64,000 nucleotides of DNA from Saprospiraceae bacterium (GCA_016715405.1 JADKAE010000010.1:239204-303203); one strand, 5' to 3'; shown: positions 20,583 to 30,227, numbered from the stretch's first letter. Notes: generated from the letters alone by a model not told the origin. Made by a program: numbers and translations.

Positions 20583-21501
20583 ATGAGCTACATCGACCTC
20601 CTCATAAGCGGCATATTGGCCTTCATCATGCTGAGTGTGGGGTTGTCGCTCACATGGAAAAACTTCATAGTCGTTTTTGCCAAACCCAAGGGATATTTCG
20701 GGGGGCTTGCGTTGCAACTACTTGTATTGCCCACCGTGGCTTATACCATTGCCACACTGGCCAATCTTCCTCCGGCGATCAAGGTCGGCATCATGATTTT
20801 GTCCTCTTGTCCGGGGGGAACCACCTCCAATTTCATTACCTATTTGCTCAATGCCAACGCGGCGTTGGCCATCTTGCTCACCGTGAGCAATAGCTTTATC
20901 GCTTTGTTTTCGGTACCCATTATCGTGAATTTCGGATTAGAGACATTCATGGGAGGGCATACTGATATAGCCCTCTCTTTTTGGTCTACCATCAGGGAAA
21001 TCTCGACAATCATCATCATCCCCGTTTTTATAGGGGTATTGATCAAGCGTTATCATCCGTTGTTTGCTGCTAAAGTGCAGGTTCCGTTGAAATGGATTAC
21101 GTTGATCTTGCTGGCTGTTGTTTTCTTTGTTAAATTGTTTGCCGGGGAGGCGCAAGGTGGTACTGGTATCACGCTAAAGGAGATATTGACCCCTTTTCCC
21201 GTATCTGGCCATCGGCAACGCTATTAATCTGACGGCCGGTTATTTCATGGCCTATTTTCTGGGATTGCCCACCAATGACAGGCTCACGTTAGGTGTAGAA
21301 GTAGGCATTCAAAACACCTCGCTGGCTTTTCTGATTGCCAGCAAATGGCTCAACAACGAAGACATGCTGAAGCCGGCATTGGTATACGCTATGTTTACGT
21401 TTTTTACTGCCATGATTTATGGCTTAGTCCTCAAGCCGAACGAGGGCAAATTATTCTGGCAGCGCATGAACAACCTTTACCAAAATCTGGCTAAACACTA
21501 A
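20583..21501 (+). CDS. Bile acid:sodium symporter (BASS) family transporter (one frameshift)
   Basis: About 306 residues, roughly nine membrane helices. The SCPGGTTSNFITYLLNANAA segment is the hallmark Na+-site loop (ScPGG..SN) of BASS family transporters. VGIQNTSLAFLIAS is the second conserved crossing motif (E.G.QN..LA). The frame is lost in the CCCTTTTCCC stretch near 21195-21205 and resumes as LAIGNAINLTAGYF. Likely a Na+-coupled importer of an organic anion; substrate unknown. The stop overlaps that of the convergent glucosaminidase gene by four bases. Confidence 0.85.
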
Positions 21502-22340
21502 TAGTCGTATTGATTGAGCCCCAGGTCCTGAATAGTGGCGATCAATTTTTCAGCGTATTGTGCGTCGGTGGCGTAACCTGCTTTTTTAAGCCCATACGCC
21601 CAGTTCCTGTAATCTTTGCGCCCCAGTTTATACAATGGTTTGTACCTGTCTTTTTGCAGCAGGACACTATGTGCGCGATAGCTTTCCCAGGGGCTTGGGT
21701 ATTTGCGGAAAAAATCTTTATGAGAATCGTCGGTATAGTTCGAGCAGTGTCCCTTGGGGCACCTACGTGAAAAACACTTGATGCCGAAGTGATTGTTGTT
21801 GTTAGAAGCCAGTTTGCTTTCACCCACGTTGCTTTCGAGCAATCCCTGGGCCAGGGTGATGCTGGCAGGAATGCCGAATTTCAGCATTTCGGTTTGAGCT
21901 ACTTTGTGGAATCGTTCCACATACGCGAGTTGTTTTTCCCGTTTGAGTGCCCGCTCGCTGCCATCTGCGGCGTTAAAATTCATATTGGAAAAAGTATTAG
22001 CCAGGTTGTCGTCGGCAGGTTTTTGTTTGACCGCCGGCTTTTTACGTGGCTTTTGGGGTGCTGCAGCAGGCGTATTCAGCAGCAGGGATGTATTCATAGG
22101 TTTGGCTTCTACTTCGGCATCAGCAGGTACAGCGGTTGAAATAGCTTCTTGTAACAAGGCCGTACCGGTGTTTAGATTTACGTCGATGCTGATATCTCTT
22201 TGGCTGACGACGATAGCCGCAAACCCCAGCAGCGCCACTTTGGGCCAATTTTGGCGAACTTTTTGTTGAGCCTTTTGCCTCAACTCGCGCAACAGCTCTT
22301 CTACAGGTCTGTTTTTGAAAGGGATCATCGGTAAATTCAT
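21498..22340 (-). CDS. Glucosaminidase domain protein (peptidoglycan hydrolase)
   Basis: About 280 residues. The start is set at the ATG 22340 (MNLPMIPFKNRPVEELLREL). A single hydrophobic segment near residue 40 (VALLGFAAIVVSQ) would anchor it in the inner membrane. A Pro/Lys-rich linker follows, then a FlgJ/LytG-like glucosaminidase domain: PASITLAQGLLESNVGESKL (catalytic Glu in the LESxxG motif), NNHFGIKCF, YPSPWESYRAHSVLL, LKKAGYATDAQYAEKLI. It cleaves the glycan backbone of peptidoglycan. An extra CFSRRCPKGHC segment adds two cysteines to the NHFGIK region. Confidence 0.88.
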   Translation of the reverse strand: MNLPMIPFKNRPVEELLRELRQKAQQKVRQNWPKVALLGFAAIVVSQRDISIDVNLNTGTALLQEAISTAVPADAEVEAKPMNTSLLLNTPAAAPQKPRKKPAVKQKPADDNLANTFSNMNFNAADGSERALKREKQLAYVERFHKVAQTEMLKFGIPASITLAQGLLESNVGESKLASNNNNHFGIKCFSRRCPKGHCSNYTDDSHKDFFRKYPSPWESYRAHSVLLQKDRYKPLYKLGRKDYRNWAYGLKKAGYATDAQYAEKLIATIQDLGLNQYDY

Positions 22341-22487
22341 CGCGTATGGATTTGAATACAACACAAATTAAAACAATAAGTTTTTAATAAACAAATTAAA
22401 TTAAAACAATTAATTTTAAAAATCATTATTTTCCTTATCCCTTCCAACTAGGGCCGCGAAAAGTTGGTATTGTGATGCTGCTAGTTC

Positions 22488-22495
22488 TACTTTTG
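22488..22495 (+). promoter_or_regulatory. Bacteroidota promoter for the OmpH/Skp gene
   Basis: TACTTTTG matches TAnnTTTG. TTGG at 22464-22467 lies 20 bases upstream, in place for the -33 element. The ATG follows 17 bases after the -7 element, so the leader is very short. Confidence 0.55.
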
Positions 22496-22512
22496 CAAAA
22501 AATTGGTTTACA

Positions 22513-23043
22513 ATGAAGAAAGTTGTTTTGTTAGCTTTAGTTCTTACACTGTCGGGTTTGACCGGCTTTGCACAGAAATACGGTCATGTCAATTTCGGCA
22601 CATTGGTATCCATGCTACCCGAAACCAAAGCGGCCGATACGGCATTGCTGGTATATCAACAGCAACTCATGGCTAAAGGCGAAGAGATGGCCAAGGCCTT
22701 TCAAGCGGGGTACGCAGCATTTGTGAAAGATGTGCAGGGGGGTGATTTAACTCCGGTACAGCAACAAGAGCGTCAGGAGAAGTTGCAAGGTGAGCAGCAG
22801 GCTATCCTGAAATACGAAGAAGAGATGCAGCAGATGGCTGCTAAAAAGCGAGAAGAACTACTGAATCCGATTGTGGAGAAAGGACAAAAAGCAATAGAAG
22901 AAATTGCTAAAGCAAACGGGTACGTGATGATTTTTGATACGAGCATATTCAATTCCGTCTTGTTTGCACAAGAAACGGACGACATCATGCCGCTGCTCAA
23001 GGCCAAGTTGGGTATCAAAGACGAGGCGCCTGCAAAAGACTAG
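22513..23043 (+). CDS. OmpH/Skp family periplasmic chaperone
   Basis: 176 residues with a Sec signal peptide (MKKVVLLALVLTLSGLTGFA, then QKYGHVN). The body is mostly charged coiled coil (QQLMAKGEEMAKAFQAGY, EEEMQQMAAKKREELLNPI) followed by the typical IAKANGYVMIFDTS beta strand. Skp-type chaperones escort unfolded outer-membrane proteins to the BAM complex. The start is supported by the adjacent promoter. The stop overlaps the convergent site-2 protease stop by four bases. Confidence 0.9.
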   Translation: MKKVVLLALVLTLSGLTGFAQKYGHVNFGTLVSMLPETKAADTALLVYQQQLMAKGEEMAKAFQAGYAAFVKDVQGGDLTPVQQQERQEKLQGEQQAILKYEEEMQQMAAKKREELLNPIVEKGQKAIEEIAKANGYVMIFDTSIFNSVLFAQETDDIMPLLKAKLGIKDEAPAKD

Positions 23044-24185
23044 CGAAATAATCCCCACTTAGTCTGTCGTAAATAGTAGGTTATTATTTTTGTGTTAATT
23101 ACCGCTACCAACTTCCCGTTTCGGTCCGATACAGGCAGGAGCTTCCAGTCTGTATCGGACAATACCTGAAGGACATCATGCAATTTGTCATCTAGCGTAA
23201 GGCTTGGGGGGTGAAGCAGTTTTGCTGCCATTACGCGTGTGACATAGCTGGTTTCGTTTTCATTTATTGCAGCTAACATGACTGCCCCATCGAGTACGCC
23301 TACGAAATTGTTCCATTCGTCAAATACAAACAGATATTCGTCTTTGGTTTTGTACCGGAACACGTCATCGATTTCACCTAAGACGTCGGTGGTATATATT
23401 TTTGTAAAGGAATACCGGGCCGCATCGCCTACGGTTTTGTTTTTCAGCAAATGGTCTTCGCGTATCATATTTAATTCAAAAGCGGCACTAAAAAAGATAA
23501 AGGCAGCTGCGAGCGCCATCAGCCAGTTGAAAGAGGGAATGCTGAGGGCTACCAATACAATGGCTATTGCCTGGCCGGTGCGAACGGCTATGGTAGTAGC
23601 TTGGAGCCGGGGCCAACGCGTGGATAGCAGCGCGCGGAAAATACGGCCGCCATCCATAGGAAATGCCGGAATGAGATTAAAGAGGGCTACCAGCACGTTG
23701 AGCGCCACCAAACCCACGAGTAGATATTCAAAACGGGAGGCATCGTGAATAAAATAATTGCCATTGGGGTAAAGCCAATAACCGAGAATGGTTTCCAGGT
23801 TGTTGCCCGGCATCAGCAGGATAACCGGTAGCAACACAAAGGCCAGTGCCAGATTGGCCAACGGCCCTGCAGCGGCTACCCACATTTCCTGTGGTGGCTT
23901 GTCGGGTAGCCGGTCGAGCATGGCTAGTCCGCCGATGGGCAATAGCAGGATCTTCTGCGTATTTACGCCGTATCGACGGGCGGTAAGGGCGTGTCCCAAC
24001 TCATGCAGCAATACGCATAAAAACAGGGCGGTAACAGAAGCCAGCGTCCAGCCCATATCAGCCCAATTGATGGTTCCACCAAAAGAATAATGGGTTGAGA
24101 CCAGCCAAACCGCCAGCAGGAGGAAAGTCCAGTGCAGTCTAACCGGTATCCCAAAAAGTCGGGCAATTAACAAGGAAGTCCCCAT
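23040..24185 (-). CDS. Site-2 protease family (M50B) membrane metalloprotease with CBS domains
   Basis: 381 residues with about six membrane helices. The zinc motif HELGHALTARRYG (HExxH) lies near residue 60, and the third ligand is in LFNLIPAFPMDGGRIFRAL (NxxPxxxxDGG). The C-terminal 130 residues form a CBS-type pair (ARVMAAKLLHPPSLTLDDKL, WKLLPVSDRNGKLVAVINT), which in this branch may sense nucleotides. Such proteases cut membrane-embedded regulators. It ends four bases from the acyl-CoA dehydrogenase stop and is downstream of it, probably co-transcribed. Confidence 0.9.
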   Translation of the reverse strand: MGTSLLIARLFGIPVRLHWTFLLLAVWLVSTHYSFGGTINWADMGWTLASVTALFLCVLLHELGHALTARRYGVNTQKILLLPIGGLAMLDRLPDKPPQEMWVAAAGPLANLALAFVLLPVILLMPGNNLETILGYWLYPNGNYFIHDASRFEYLLVGLVALNVLVALFNLIPAFPMDGGRIFRALLSTRWPRLQATTIAVRTGQAIAIVLVALSIPSFNWLMALAAAFIFFSAAFELNMIREDHLLKNKTVGDAARYSFTKIYTTDVLGEIDDVFRYKTKDEYLFVFDEWNNFVGVLDGAVMLAAINENETSYVTRVMAAKLLHPPSLTLDDKLHDVLQVLSDTDWKLLPVSDRNGKLVAVINTKIITYYLRQTKWGLFR

Positions 24186-24188
24186 GCC

Positions 24189-25372
24189 TTAGTGGCTTTC
24201 AACTGCACCACCCAATATGGGCAAGTATAATTCGCCATTGAGAATGCCCCGTGAAATCACGATGCGCTGTATTTCAGAAGTGCCTTCGTAGATCTGTGTA
24301 ATTTTGGCGTCGCGCATCAGCCTTTCTACGTGGTATTCTTTTACAAAGCCATAGCCGCCGTGGATTTGCACAGCTTCTACGGTATGTTTCATGGCAACTT
24401 CCGAGGCGTACAATTTGGCCATAGCGCTTGCACTGGCATAATCCATGCCCTGGTCTTTCATCCAGGCTGCGCGGTAAACCATGAGCTTGGCGGCTTCTAT
24501 TTCAGTAGCCATATCGGCCAGTTTGAAGGCGATGGCCTGGTGTTGGCTGATGGGTTTGCCGAAGGTGGTGCGCTCTTTCGAATAAGCTACGGCTAGTTCG
24601 TAGGCGCCGCCGGCGATGCCGAGGGCTTGTGCTGCGATGCCGATGCGGCCGCCGGCGAGTGTTTTCATGGCAAATTTGAAGCCGAAGCCGTCGTCGCCGA
24701 TGCGGTTAGCTTTGGGCACCTTTACATCGTTATACATGATGGTATGCGTATCGGAACCGCGGATACCCAGCTTGTCTTCTTTTTTCCTACGCTTACGCCG
24801 GGCCAGTCGGTTTCTACGATTAGAGCGTTTATGCCGTGGTGGCCTTTTTCGGGGTGGGTTTGTGCCATCACGAGGTGAACTTTGGAAGTACCACCGTTGG
24901 TGATCCAGTTTTTGGTGCCGTTGAGCAGGTAGTAGTCGCCCATATCGACAGCGGTGGTGCGCTGGCTGGTGGCATCGCTGCCAGCTTCGGGTTCGGAGAG
25001 GCAGAATGCGCCGATCCATTCGCCGGTAGCCAGTTTGTGGAGGTATTGTTGTTTTTGTTCGGCGTTGCCGTAGGTTTCCAGTCCCCAGCAAACCAGGGAA
25101 TTATTGACCGACATGATAACGGAACAGGAGCTGTCTACTTTTGAGATTTCCTCCATGGCCAACACGTAGGAGAGGGTATCCATACCACCTCCGCCGTATT
25201 CAGGGGAGGCCATCATGCCCAGAAAGCCGAGTTCGGCCATCTGGCGCACCTCTTCTTTTGGGTAAGTCATATGGGTGTCTCTTTCGATCACACCGGGTTT
25301 GAGTACTTTTTGTGCAAAATCTCTGGCGGCTTCTTTGACGGCCAATTGTTCTTCGGTTAGGTCGAATATCAT
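24189..25372 (-). CDS. Acyl-CoA dehydrogenase (one frameshift)
   Basis: About 390 residues from the ATG 25372 (MIFDLTEEQLAVKEAARDF). The flavoenzyme introduces the alpha-beta double bond of acyl-CoAs in beta-oxidation or branched amino-acid breakdown. FAD/substrate motifs are GAFCLSEPEAGSDA and YLLNGTKNWITNGG. The C-terminal helical domain has ERTTFGKPISQHQAIAFKLA, and the catalytic-Glu motif is IYEGTSEIQRIVISRGIL. The frame breaks in the T run at about 24778-24786 (VGKKEDKLGIRGSDTHTIMY when repaired). The pattern is closest to short-chain/butyryl-CoA dehydrogenases. Confidence 0.92.
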
Positions 25373-25501
25373 GACGAGTAGTTTTTTGTTGTAAAACCCA
25401 AATATGCGGCGAGGGTTCAAGCGATTAAAGGCCGCTTAGCGAAATTACGCTAAATGGGTTGAAATGGCAAAGGATAAGGCCGGATAATACTTTTTTGATT
25501 G

Positions 25502-26053
25502 CTATTTGCCCTTAGAAACTACATTGCGGGCCGAGTCTATTTTGGGTTTCCAATAGTCCGAAGCATACACATCATCGATCACCACGCCGCGGGAGGTGCT
25601 GTGGATCACTTTGAGGCTTTTGTGATTGGCGGAAACCACCATGGCTACGTGGAAAATTTCCTGGCCTTTAGACCGGCGGAAGAAGACGAGGTCGCCAGGT
25701 TTTACTTTGTCGGGCGCCACGGGTTTTCCCTGGGTTGCCTGGCCGCTGGAACTGGCGGCCAGCGCAATGTCAAATTTTTTGAACACATAAGAAGTAAAAC
25801 CGGAGCAATCAAATCCGGATTTGGGCGATTTGCCGGCAGCGCGGTAATCGGCACCGAGGTGGGTCTGGGCATAATCGAGTAAACGTTGCCGCAGGCGCGA
25901 TTCTGAGTTGGCGCTACTGCTATCGGCGGGGATATCGGCCGGCGTGGTAGCTTCCCTGATAAACGTACACTGGCTTACAGAAAAGCAGAACAGGGCAACA
26001 AGCAGGCCGTTTCGGGATCGGTGAAAAATCCGGAATAGCGTGGGAATGTTCAT
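25502..26053 (-). CDS. NlpC/P60 family lipoprotein (cell-wall endopeptidase)
   Basis: 183 residues. The N-terminal hydrophobic stretch ends in a lipobox-like FSVSQC, so it is probably a lipoprotein. The NlpC/P60 domain has the catalytic Cys in KSGFDCSGFTSYVFKKF, followed by KPGDLVFFRR and the His in EIFHVAMVVSANHKSLKVIH. It cleaves peptide cross-links of peptidoglycan. The start at 26053 is supported by the signal sequence. Confidence 0.9.
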   Translation of the reverse strand: MNIPTLFRIFHRSRNGLLVALFCFSVSQCTFIREATTPADIPADSSSANSESRLRQRLLDYAQTHLGADYRAAGKSPKSGFDCSGFTSYVFKKFDIALAASSSGQATQGKPVAPDKVKPGDLVFFRRSKGQEIFHVAMVVSANHKSLKVIHSTSRGVVIDDVYASDYWKPKIDSARNVVSKGK

Positions 26054-26063
26054 GGTTGATCTC

Positions 26064-26128
26064 TGTTGTCGGTTGTCAGTTGTCAGTTCCGTTTTCCGTT
26101 TTCCGTTTATGGGTTTATGGGTTTATTT
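26064..26128. repeat. Consecutive 7-8 bp tandem repeats in a spacer
   Basis: Three different short units follow one another: GTTGTCA (three near copies), CGTTTTC (two to three) and ATGGGTTT (two). They fill most of the 90-base spacer between DUF4286 and NlpC/P60. Confidence 0.7.
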
Positions 26129-26143
26129 CGCACAGTCGCCCAA

Positions 26144-26446
26144 TCAGATTTCTTCCATCAGCGTCCGGAAGGCTACGTATTTATTGGCGTAGCGCTGGGC
26201 GTGTTCGGCTTGCAGGCGTGGGGCGTGTTCATCGCGGTAGCGCAAAAAGGCTTCGAGGCTTGGAGAAAAATACTGGATGGCGTAAGTAACGCCCTCGGGG
26301 TCTTCGTCGCCCATGATGCGGAACATCTTATAGCTGGTGAACAGTCCGGTGGCCAGCACATCGGGGATGTGGTTGTTTTTCATCCAATGCACCCATTCCT
26401 GGTGTGCGTCCGTCGTAATTTTCACAGTGACATTATAGAGAATCAT
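26144..26446 (-). CDS. DUF4286 family protein
   Basis: 100 residues. Opens MILYNVTVKITTDAHQEWVH, with the HIPDVLATGLFTSYKMFRI core and C-terminal HAPRLQAEHAQRYANKYVAF typical of the Bacteroidota DUF4286 family (ferredoxin-like fold, function unknown). Cytoplasmic, no signal. It starts 8 bases downstream of murA on the same strand. Confidence 0.85.
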   Translation of the reverse strand: MILYNVTVKITTDAHQEWVHWMKNNHIPDVLATGLFTSYKMFRIMGDEDPEGVTYAIQYFSPSLEAFLRYRDEHAPRLQAEHAQRYANKYVAFRTLMEEI

Positions 26447-26454
26447 AACGAAGA

Positions 26455-27765
26455 TCAGATGCGTTTTATTTGAGCGCCCAGGGCATTGAGTCGTTCGTCG
26501 ATGCGCTGGTAGCCGCGATCAATTTGGTGGATATTGTGGATAGTGCTTTTGCCTTTTGCCGACATAGCCGCGATGAGCAGGGCTACGCCTGCGCGAATAT
26601 CGGGTGAAGTCATTTCGATACCGCGCAGTTGGAACCGGCGGTTGAGGCCGATCACCGTGGCGCGGTGGGGGTCGCACAGGATAATTTGCGCGCCCATATC
26701 GATCAGTTTATCCACAAAAAACAGGCGGCTTTCGAACATCTTCTGGTGGATGAGCACGCTGCCGTTGGCTTGCGTGGCCACTACGAGCACTATACTCATG
26801 AGGTCGGGCGTAAAGCCGGGCCAGGGGGCATCGTAAATCGTAAGTATCGAGCCGTCGATAAAAGTCTGGATATGGTATTCTTCCTGGCTGGGGATATAGA
26901 TATCGTCGCCGCGGATTTCCATGGCGATGCCCAGTTTTTCAAACACGTGGGGAATGATGCCCAGTTCGGCAACTTGAACGTTCTTGATCGTAAGTTCTGA
27001 TTGGGTCATAGCGGCCATGCCGATAAAGCTGCCCACTTCTATCATATCGGGCAGCAGGCGGTGTGTTGTGCCGCCGAGTTGGCTTACTCCTTCTATCGTG
27101 AGCAGGTTGGAGCCGATGCCTGAGATGCGGGCGCCCATGCGAACGAGCATGCGGCAGAGTTGCTGTACGTAAGGTTCGCAGGCGGCGTTGTAGATCTGGG
27201 TAGTTCCTTTAGCCAGAACGGCGGCCATAATCACATTGGCGGTACCGGTTACGGAGATTTCCTCCATCAGCATATACTTGCCCTTGAGTTCGGAGGCGTC
27301 GAGATAATAGCGGTTATTGGCTTCGTCATAGACGAATCTGGCGCCCAGTTGTTCAAAGCCGAGGAGGTGGGTGTCGAGGCGTCTGCGGCCGATTTTATCG
27401 CCGCCGGGTTTGGCCAGGAATGCTTTGCCGAAGCGCCCCAGCATAGGCCCGATAAGGGTCACTGAACCTCTGATACGGCTGGCATTTTTCTGGTAATCGT
27501 CCGATTGGGCGTAGTCGAGGTCGATTGATTTGGCCTGAAAAGAAAAAGTATCGGGATTGACCTGCGCTACCTCAACGCCGAGGCCTTGTAGTAATTCGAT
27601 GAGCAGGCGTACATCCCGGATATCGGGAATATTGGAAATAGTAACCTTTTCTTCGGTGAGGAGAACGGCGCAGATAACTTGCAGCGCTTCGTTTTTGGCG
27701 CCTTGCGGCGTAATGGCGCCGCTCAGCCGAAGACCGCCGGTAACTTCAAAGGCATCGGAAATCAT
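26455..27765 (-). CDS. murA: UDP-N-acetylglucosamine 1-carboxyvinyltransferase
   Basis: About 436 residues; first committed step of peptidoglycan synthesis (PEP transfer to UDP-GlcNAc). The start is set at ATG 27765 (MISDAFEVTGGLRLSGAITP); an in-frame extension to 27822 only translates the GGTGACA repeat. PQGAKNEALQVICAVLL is the N-terminal substrate loop (KN pair), SRIRGSVTLIGPMLGRFGKA carries the conserved Arg, and GGDKIGRRRLDTH is also present. The PEP-reactive loop carries YDAPWPGFTPDLMS. The usual Cys115 position (GGCxxGxRP in E. coli) reads GGDKIGRRR, so Asp replaces Cys. This is the known fosfomycin-resistant variant type. Confidence 0.93.
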   Translation of the reverse strand: MISDAFEVTGGLRLSGAITPQGAKNEALQVICAVLLTEEKVTISNIPDIRDVRLLIELLQGLGVEVAQVNPDTFSFQAKSIDLDYAQSDDYQKNASRIRGSVTLIGPMLGRFGKAFLAKPGGDKIGRRRLDTHLLGFEQLGARFVYDEANNRYYLDASELKGKYMLMEEISVTGTANVIMAAVLAKGTTQIYNAACEPYVQQLCRMLVRMGARISGIGSNLLTIEGVSQLGGTTHRLLPDMIEVGSFIGMAAMTQSELTIKNVQVAELGIIPHVFEKLGIAMEIRGDDIYIPSQEEYHIQTFIDGSILTIYDAPWPGFTPDLMSIVLVVATQANGSVLIHQKMFESRLFFVDKLIDMGAQIILCDPHRATVIGLNRRFQLRGIEMTSPDIRAGVALLIAAMSAKGKSTIHNIHQIDRGYQRIDERLNALGAQIKRI

Positions 27766-27785
27766 TGCCGGTGTATTTTTTTTGA

Positions 27786-27860
27786 GGTGACAGGGTGACA
27801 GGGTGACAAGGTGACAGGGCAAAAGTATTATCCAACCTTGTCACCTTGTCACCTTGTCAC
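27786..27860. repeat. Inverted arrays of 8-bp GGTGACA(A/G) repeats
   Basis: About four copies of GGTGACAG/GGTGACAA face three copies of CTTGTCAC across a roughly 20-base AT-rich spacer, able to form a long hairpin in RNA of either strand. It lies between the DUF4290 stop (27860) and the murA start. It may attenuate or separate the two cistrons, or be a mobile palindromic unit. Confidence 0.75.
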
Positions 27861-28579
27861 TACTTTTTGCGGCGACCGCCGTTATTCATATTCTTATTTC
27901 TGTTATTGCGGTTATCGCCGCCCTGGTTGTTGCGTTGATTGGGGTAAGATGGGCCGCCACTGCGTGATTTATTCATATTATTGGGGCGTTGCTGTTGTTG
28001 TTTGCTTCGGTTGGGGCCGCCGCCCAGGTTGTCGAGTGAAGCATCTTCGTGCATTGTGATCACTCCGTTTGACAGGGCGGCCAGGTCGCCTTTGATCACC
28101 TCATCGCTTACGTAGAGTTCCCGGTTCCAGGTTTTATAGGCCAATTTCATGTAAGCGCCAATAACAGCCACAAAGGCATCGCGTTTGCGGCCCGGGGGCA
28201 TGCTCACGGCTTTGGTTACGAGGCGTTGCACATTATTGCCATAGTGGCGAAATCTGGTTTCCGATTGTGGATAAGGAATGACGTCCGGTTTCTTGTGTGC
28301 GTCTTCCGGATTGGGTTTATGGCCGAACGGCGGAGTCACGTCGAGGTCGTAGTCGGCGATAATAAAAACGTGCTTCCACAGTTTTTCCTTAAAATCTTCT
28401 GCGCTGCGGTTTTGGGGGTGCATCTGCATCATCAGATCAACGACCTTTTCCACAAAAGCCTGTCGAAAACGGTCATCCTGGATAGTTTTCGCGTGATAGA
28501 TCAGGTTTTGCACATTCCGGCCATATTCCGGTATGATGAGTTCTTCTAGCGAAGAATTATAATCCATATCTATTGCCAT
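27860..28579 (-). CDS. DUF4290 domain-containing protein
   Basis: About 239 residues from ATG 28579 (MAIDMDYNSSLEELIIPEYG). The body matches DUF4290 (EYGRNVQNLIYHAKTIQDD, LMMQMHPQ, LWKHVFIIADYDLDVTPPFG, RHYGNNVQRLV), a Bacteroidota-restricted cytoplasmic family without known function. The last 60 residues are a low-complexity Asn/Arg/Gly tail (PNNMNKSRSGG, GGDNRNNRNKN, GGRRKK), a basic tail that could bind RNA. It starts 20 bases downstream of glmS. Confidence 0.85.
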   Translation of the reverse strand: MAIDMDYNSSLEELIIPEYGRNVQNLIYHAKTIQDDRFRQAFVEKVVDLMMQMHPQNRSAEDFKEKLWKHVFIIADYDLDVTPPFGHKPNPEDAHKKPDVIPYPQSETRFRHYGNNVQRLVTKAVSMPPGRKRDAFVAVIGAYMKLAYKTWNRELYVSDEVIKGDLAALSNGVITMHEDASLDNLGGGPNRSKQQQQRPNNMNKSRSGGPSYPNQRNNQGGDNRNNRNKNMNNGGRRKK

Positions 28580-28599
28580 AGGGCAGTGAGTTTTTGATA

Positions 28600-30205
28600 T
28601 TATTCTACGGTTACTGATTTGGCCAGGTTTCGGGGTTGGTCCACGTTGCATCCGCGCATCACAGCGATGTGATATGAGAGCAGTTGCAGGGGTATGACCG
28701 AAAGCAGGGGGGTCAGGGGTTCTTCTGTATCGGGGATCTCAATCGTATAATCGGCAATTTTGCTGATCACTTCATCTCCTTCGGTTACTACGGCGATCAC
28801 CAGGCCTTTGCGAGCTTTCACTTCCATAATATTGCTGACGATTTTATCGTAAGCGCTTCTATTAGTGGCGATGACCACTACGGGCATTTGATCGTCGATA
28901 AGGGCGATAGGGCCGTGTTTCATTTCTGCTGCCGGATAACCTTCCGCATGGATATAAGAGATCTCTTTTAATTTCAAAGCCCCTTCAAGTGCTACCGGAA
29001 AATTGTAGCCGCGGCCCAAATATAGCGCATTAGGGCGATCTTTGATCTCGCCGGCAATATATTTTACCATCGCATTGCTTTCGAGTACCTTTTGCACTTT
29101 GGCGGGAATGTTGGCTAATTCGCGCACCAATTGCTGATAGTAGGACTTGGAAATCGTGCCGCGTTTGTGAGCAAGCACCAGTGCCATCATCGTGAGCAGG
29201 GTTACCTGGCCGGTAAAGGCCTTTGTAGAAGCTACGCCGATCTCGGGGCCGGCGTGGATATACGAGCCTGCGTCGGTATAGCGCGCGACTACCACAGCCG
29301 GCAATAATAAAGCGATTGGCGTTAATAATGCGGTTGATATATTCTTCGAGACCGCCGAGGCGCACCCAGCCTTCATCGGCGTTGAGGCGGCCGCGCATAC
29401 AGTCGGCAATAGTCGTGTGTTGCTCGTGGATCTCCTTGAGCATAAAATAGTCGTAGCCGCCTTTTTCCAGCATTTCGATTTTGAGGTCGAGTTCGTGGAT
29501 GAAGGGGGTTTGCTTTTCGTTGTCAATCGTTTTTATCTGCAAATCGCCATGACGGGGCACCATAGCGATTTCTTCGTCGTTGAGATACACCACTTTTTTG
29601 GTGTGTTCAATAATAGGCGTTGCGTCAGAAGCGATGAAATATTCGCCTTCGCCGATGCCAATGACCAGGGGGCTAGCTTTGCGGGCAGCCACCAATTTGT
29701 TGGGGTCGGTATTGTCAATAAGGACAATTGCGTAAGCGCCTACTACTCTGGTGAGGGCTATACGGACGGCTTCTTCCAGGGGTAGGTTGCCGCGTTTTTG
29801 AATTTCTTCGATCAGGTGGACGAGTACCTCCGTATCGGTTTCGCTCTCAAACACATGGCCTTCCTTTTCGAGGGCAGCCTTCAGGAGGGCATAATTTTCG
29901 ATAATGCCGTTGTGGACAATAGAAAGACGGTGATTGCCCGAGGTATGGGGGTGTGCGTTAATATCATCGGGGGCGCCGTGGGTAGCCCAGCGGGTATGAC
30001 CGATGCCGATATTGCCTTCGTGAGACAGTTCTTTTGCGTAGTCGATGAGTTCGCCAACCTTACCTTTTTTCTTGTAAATGTGGATGCCGCCGTTAAGCAG
30101 TGCTACTCCTGCACTGTCGTAGCCTCGGTATTCAAGGCGTTGCAGGCCTTTTATCAATATGGGGTAGGCTTGTTTTTCGCCTATATAAGCCACTATTCCA
30201 CACAT
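28600..30205 (-). CDS. glmS: Glutamine--fructose-6-phosphate aminotransferase, lacking most of SIS domain 1
   Basis: Makes glucosamine-6-P from fructose-6-P and glutamine. The glutaminase domain is complete: it starts MCGIVAYIGEKQAYPILIKG (catalytic Cys2), with HTRWATHGAPDDINAHPH, HNGIIEN and SETDTEVLVHLIEE. SIS domain 2 is complete (YLGRGYNFPVALEGALKLKE, EGYPAAEMKHGPIALID) and the C-terminus is normal (RNLAKSVTVE). Between them RFIIAGCGS jumps directly to RYTDAGSYIHAGPEIGVAS with a frame change near 29300. About 75 residues are missing, including the SQSGETADT phosphate loop of SIS 1. The span is 535 codons against about 610 normally. The enzyme could not work as drawn; an assembly deletion is likely. 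Confidence 0.92.
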
Positions 30206-30227
30206 GGTCGTACGGTTTGAAATAGAA

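Noticed and set aside
27766..27822. N-terminal extension of murA
   Set aside because: Translates only the GGTGACA repeat (CHLVTLSPCHL); the MurA fold starts at 27765.
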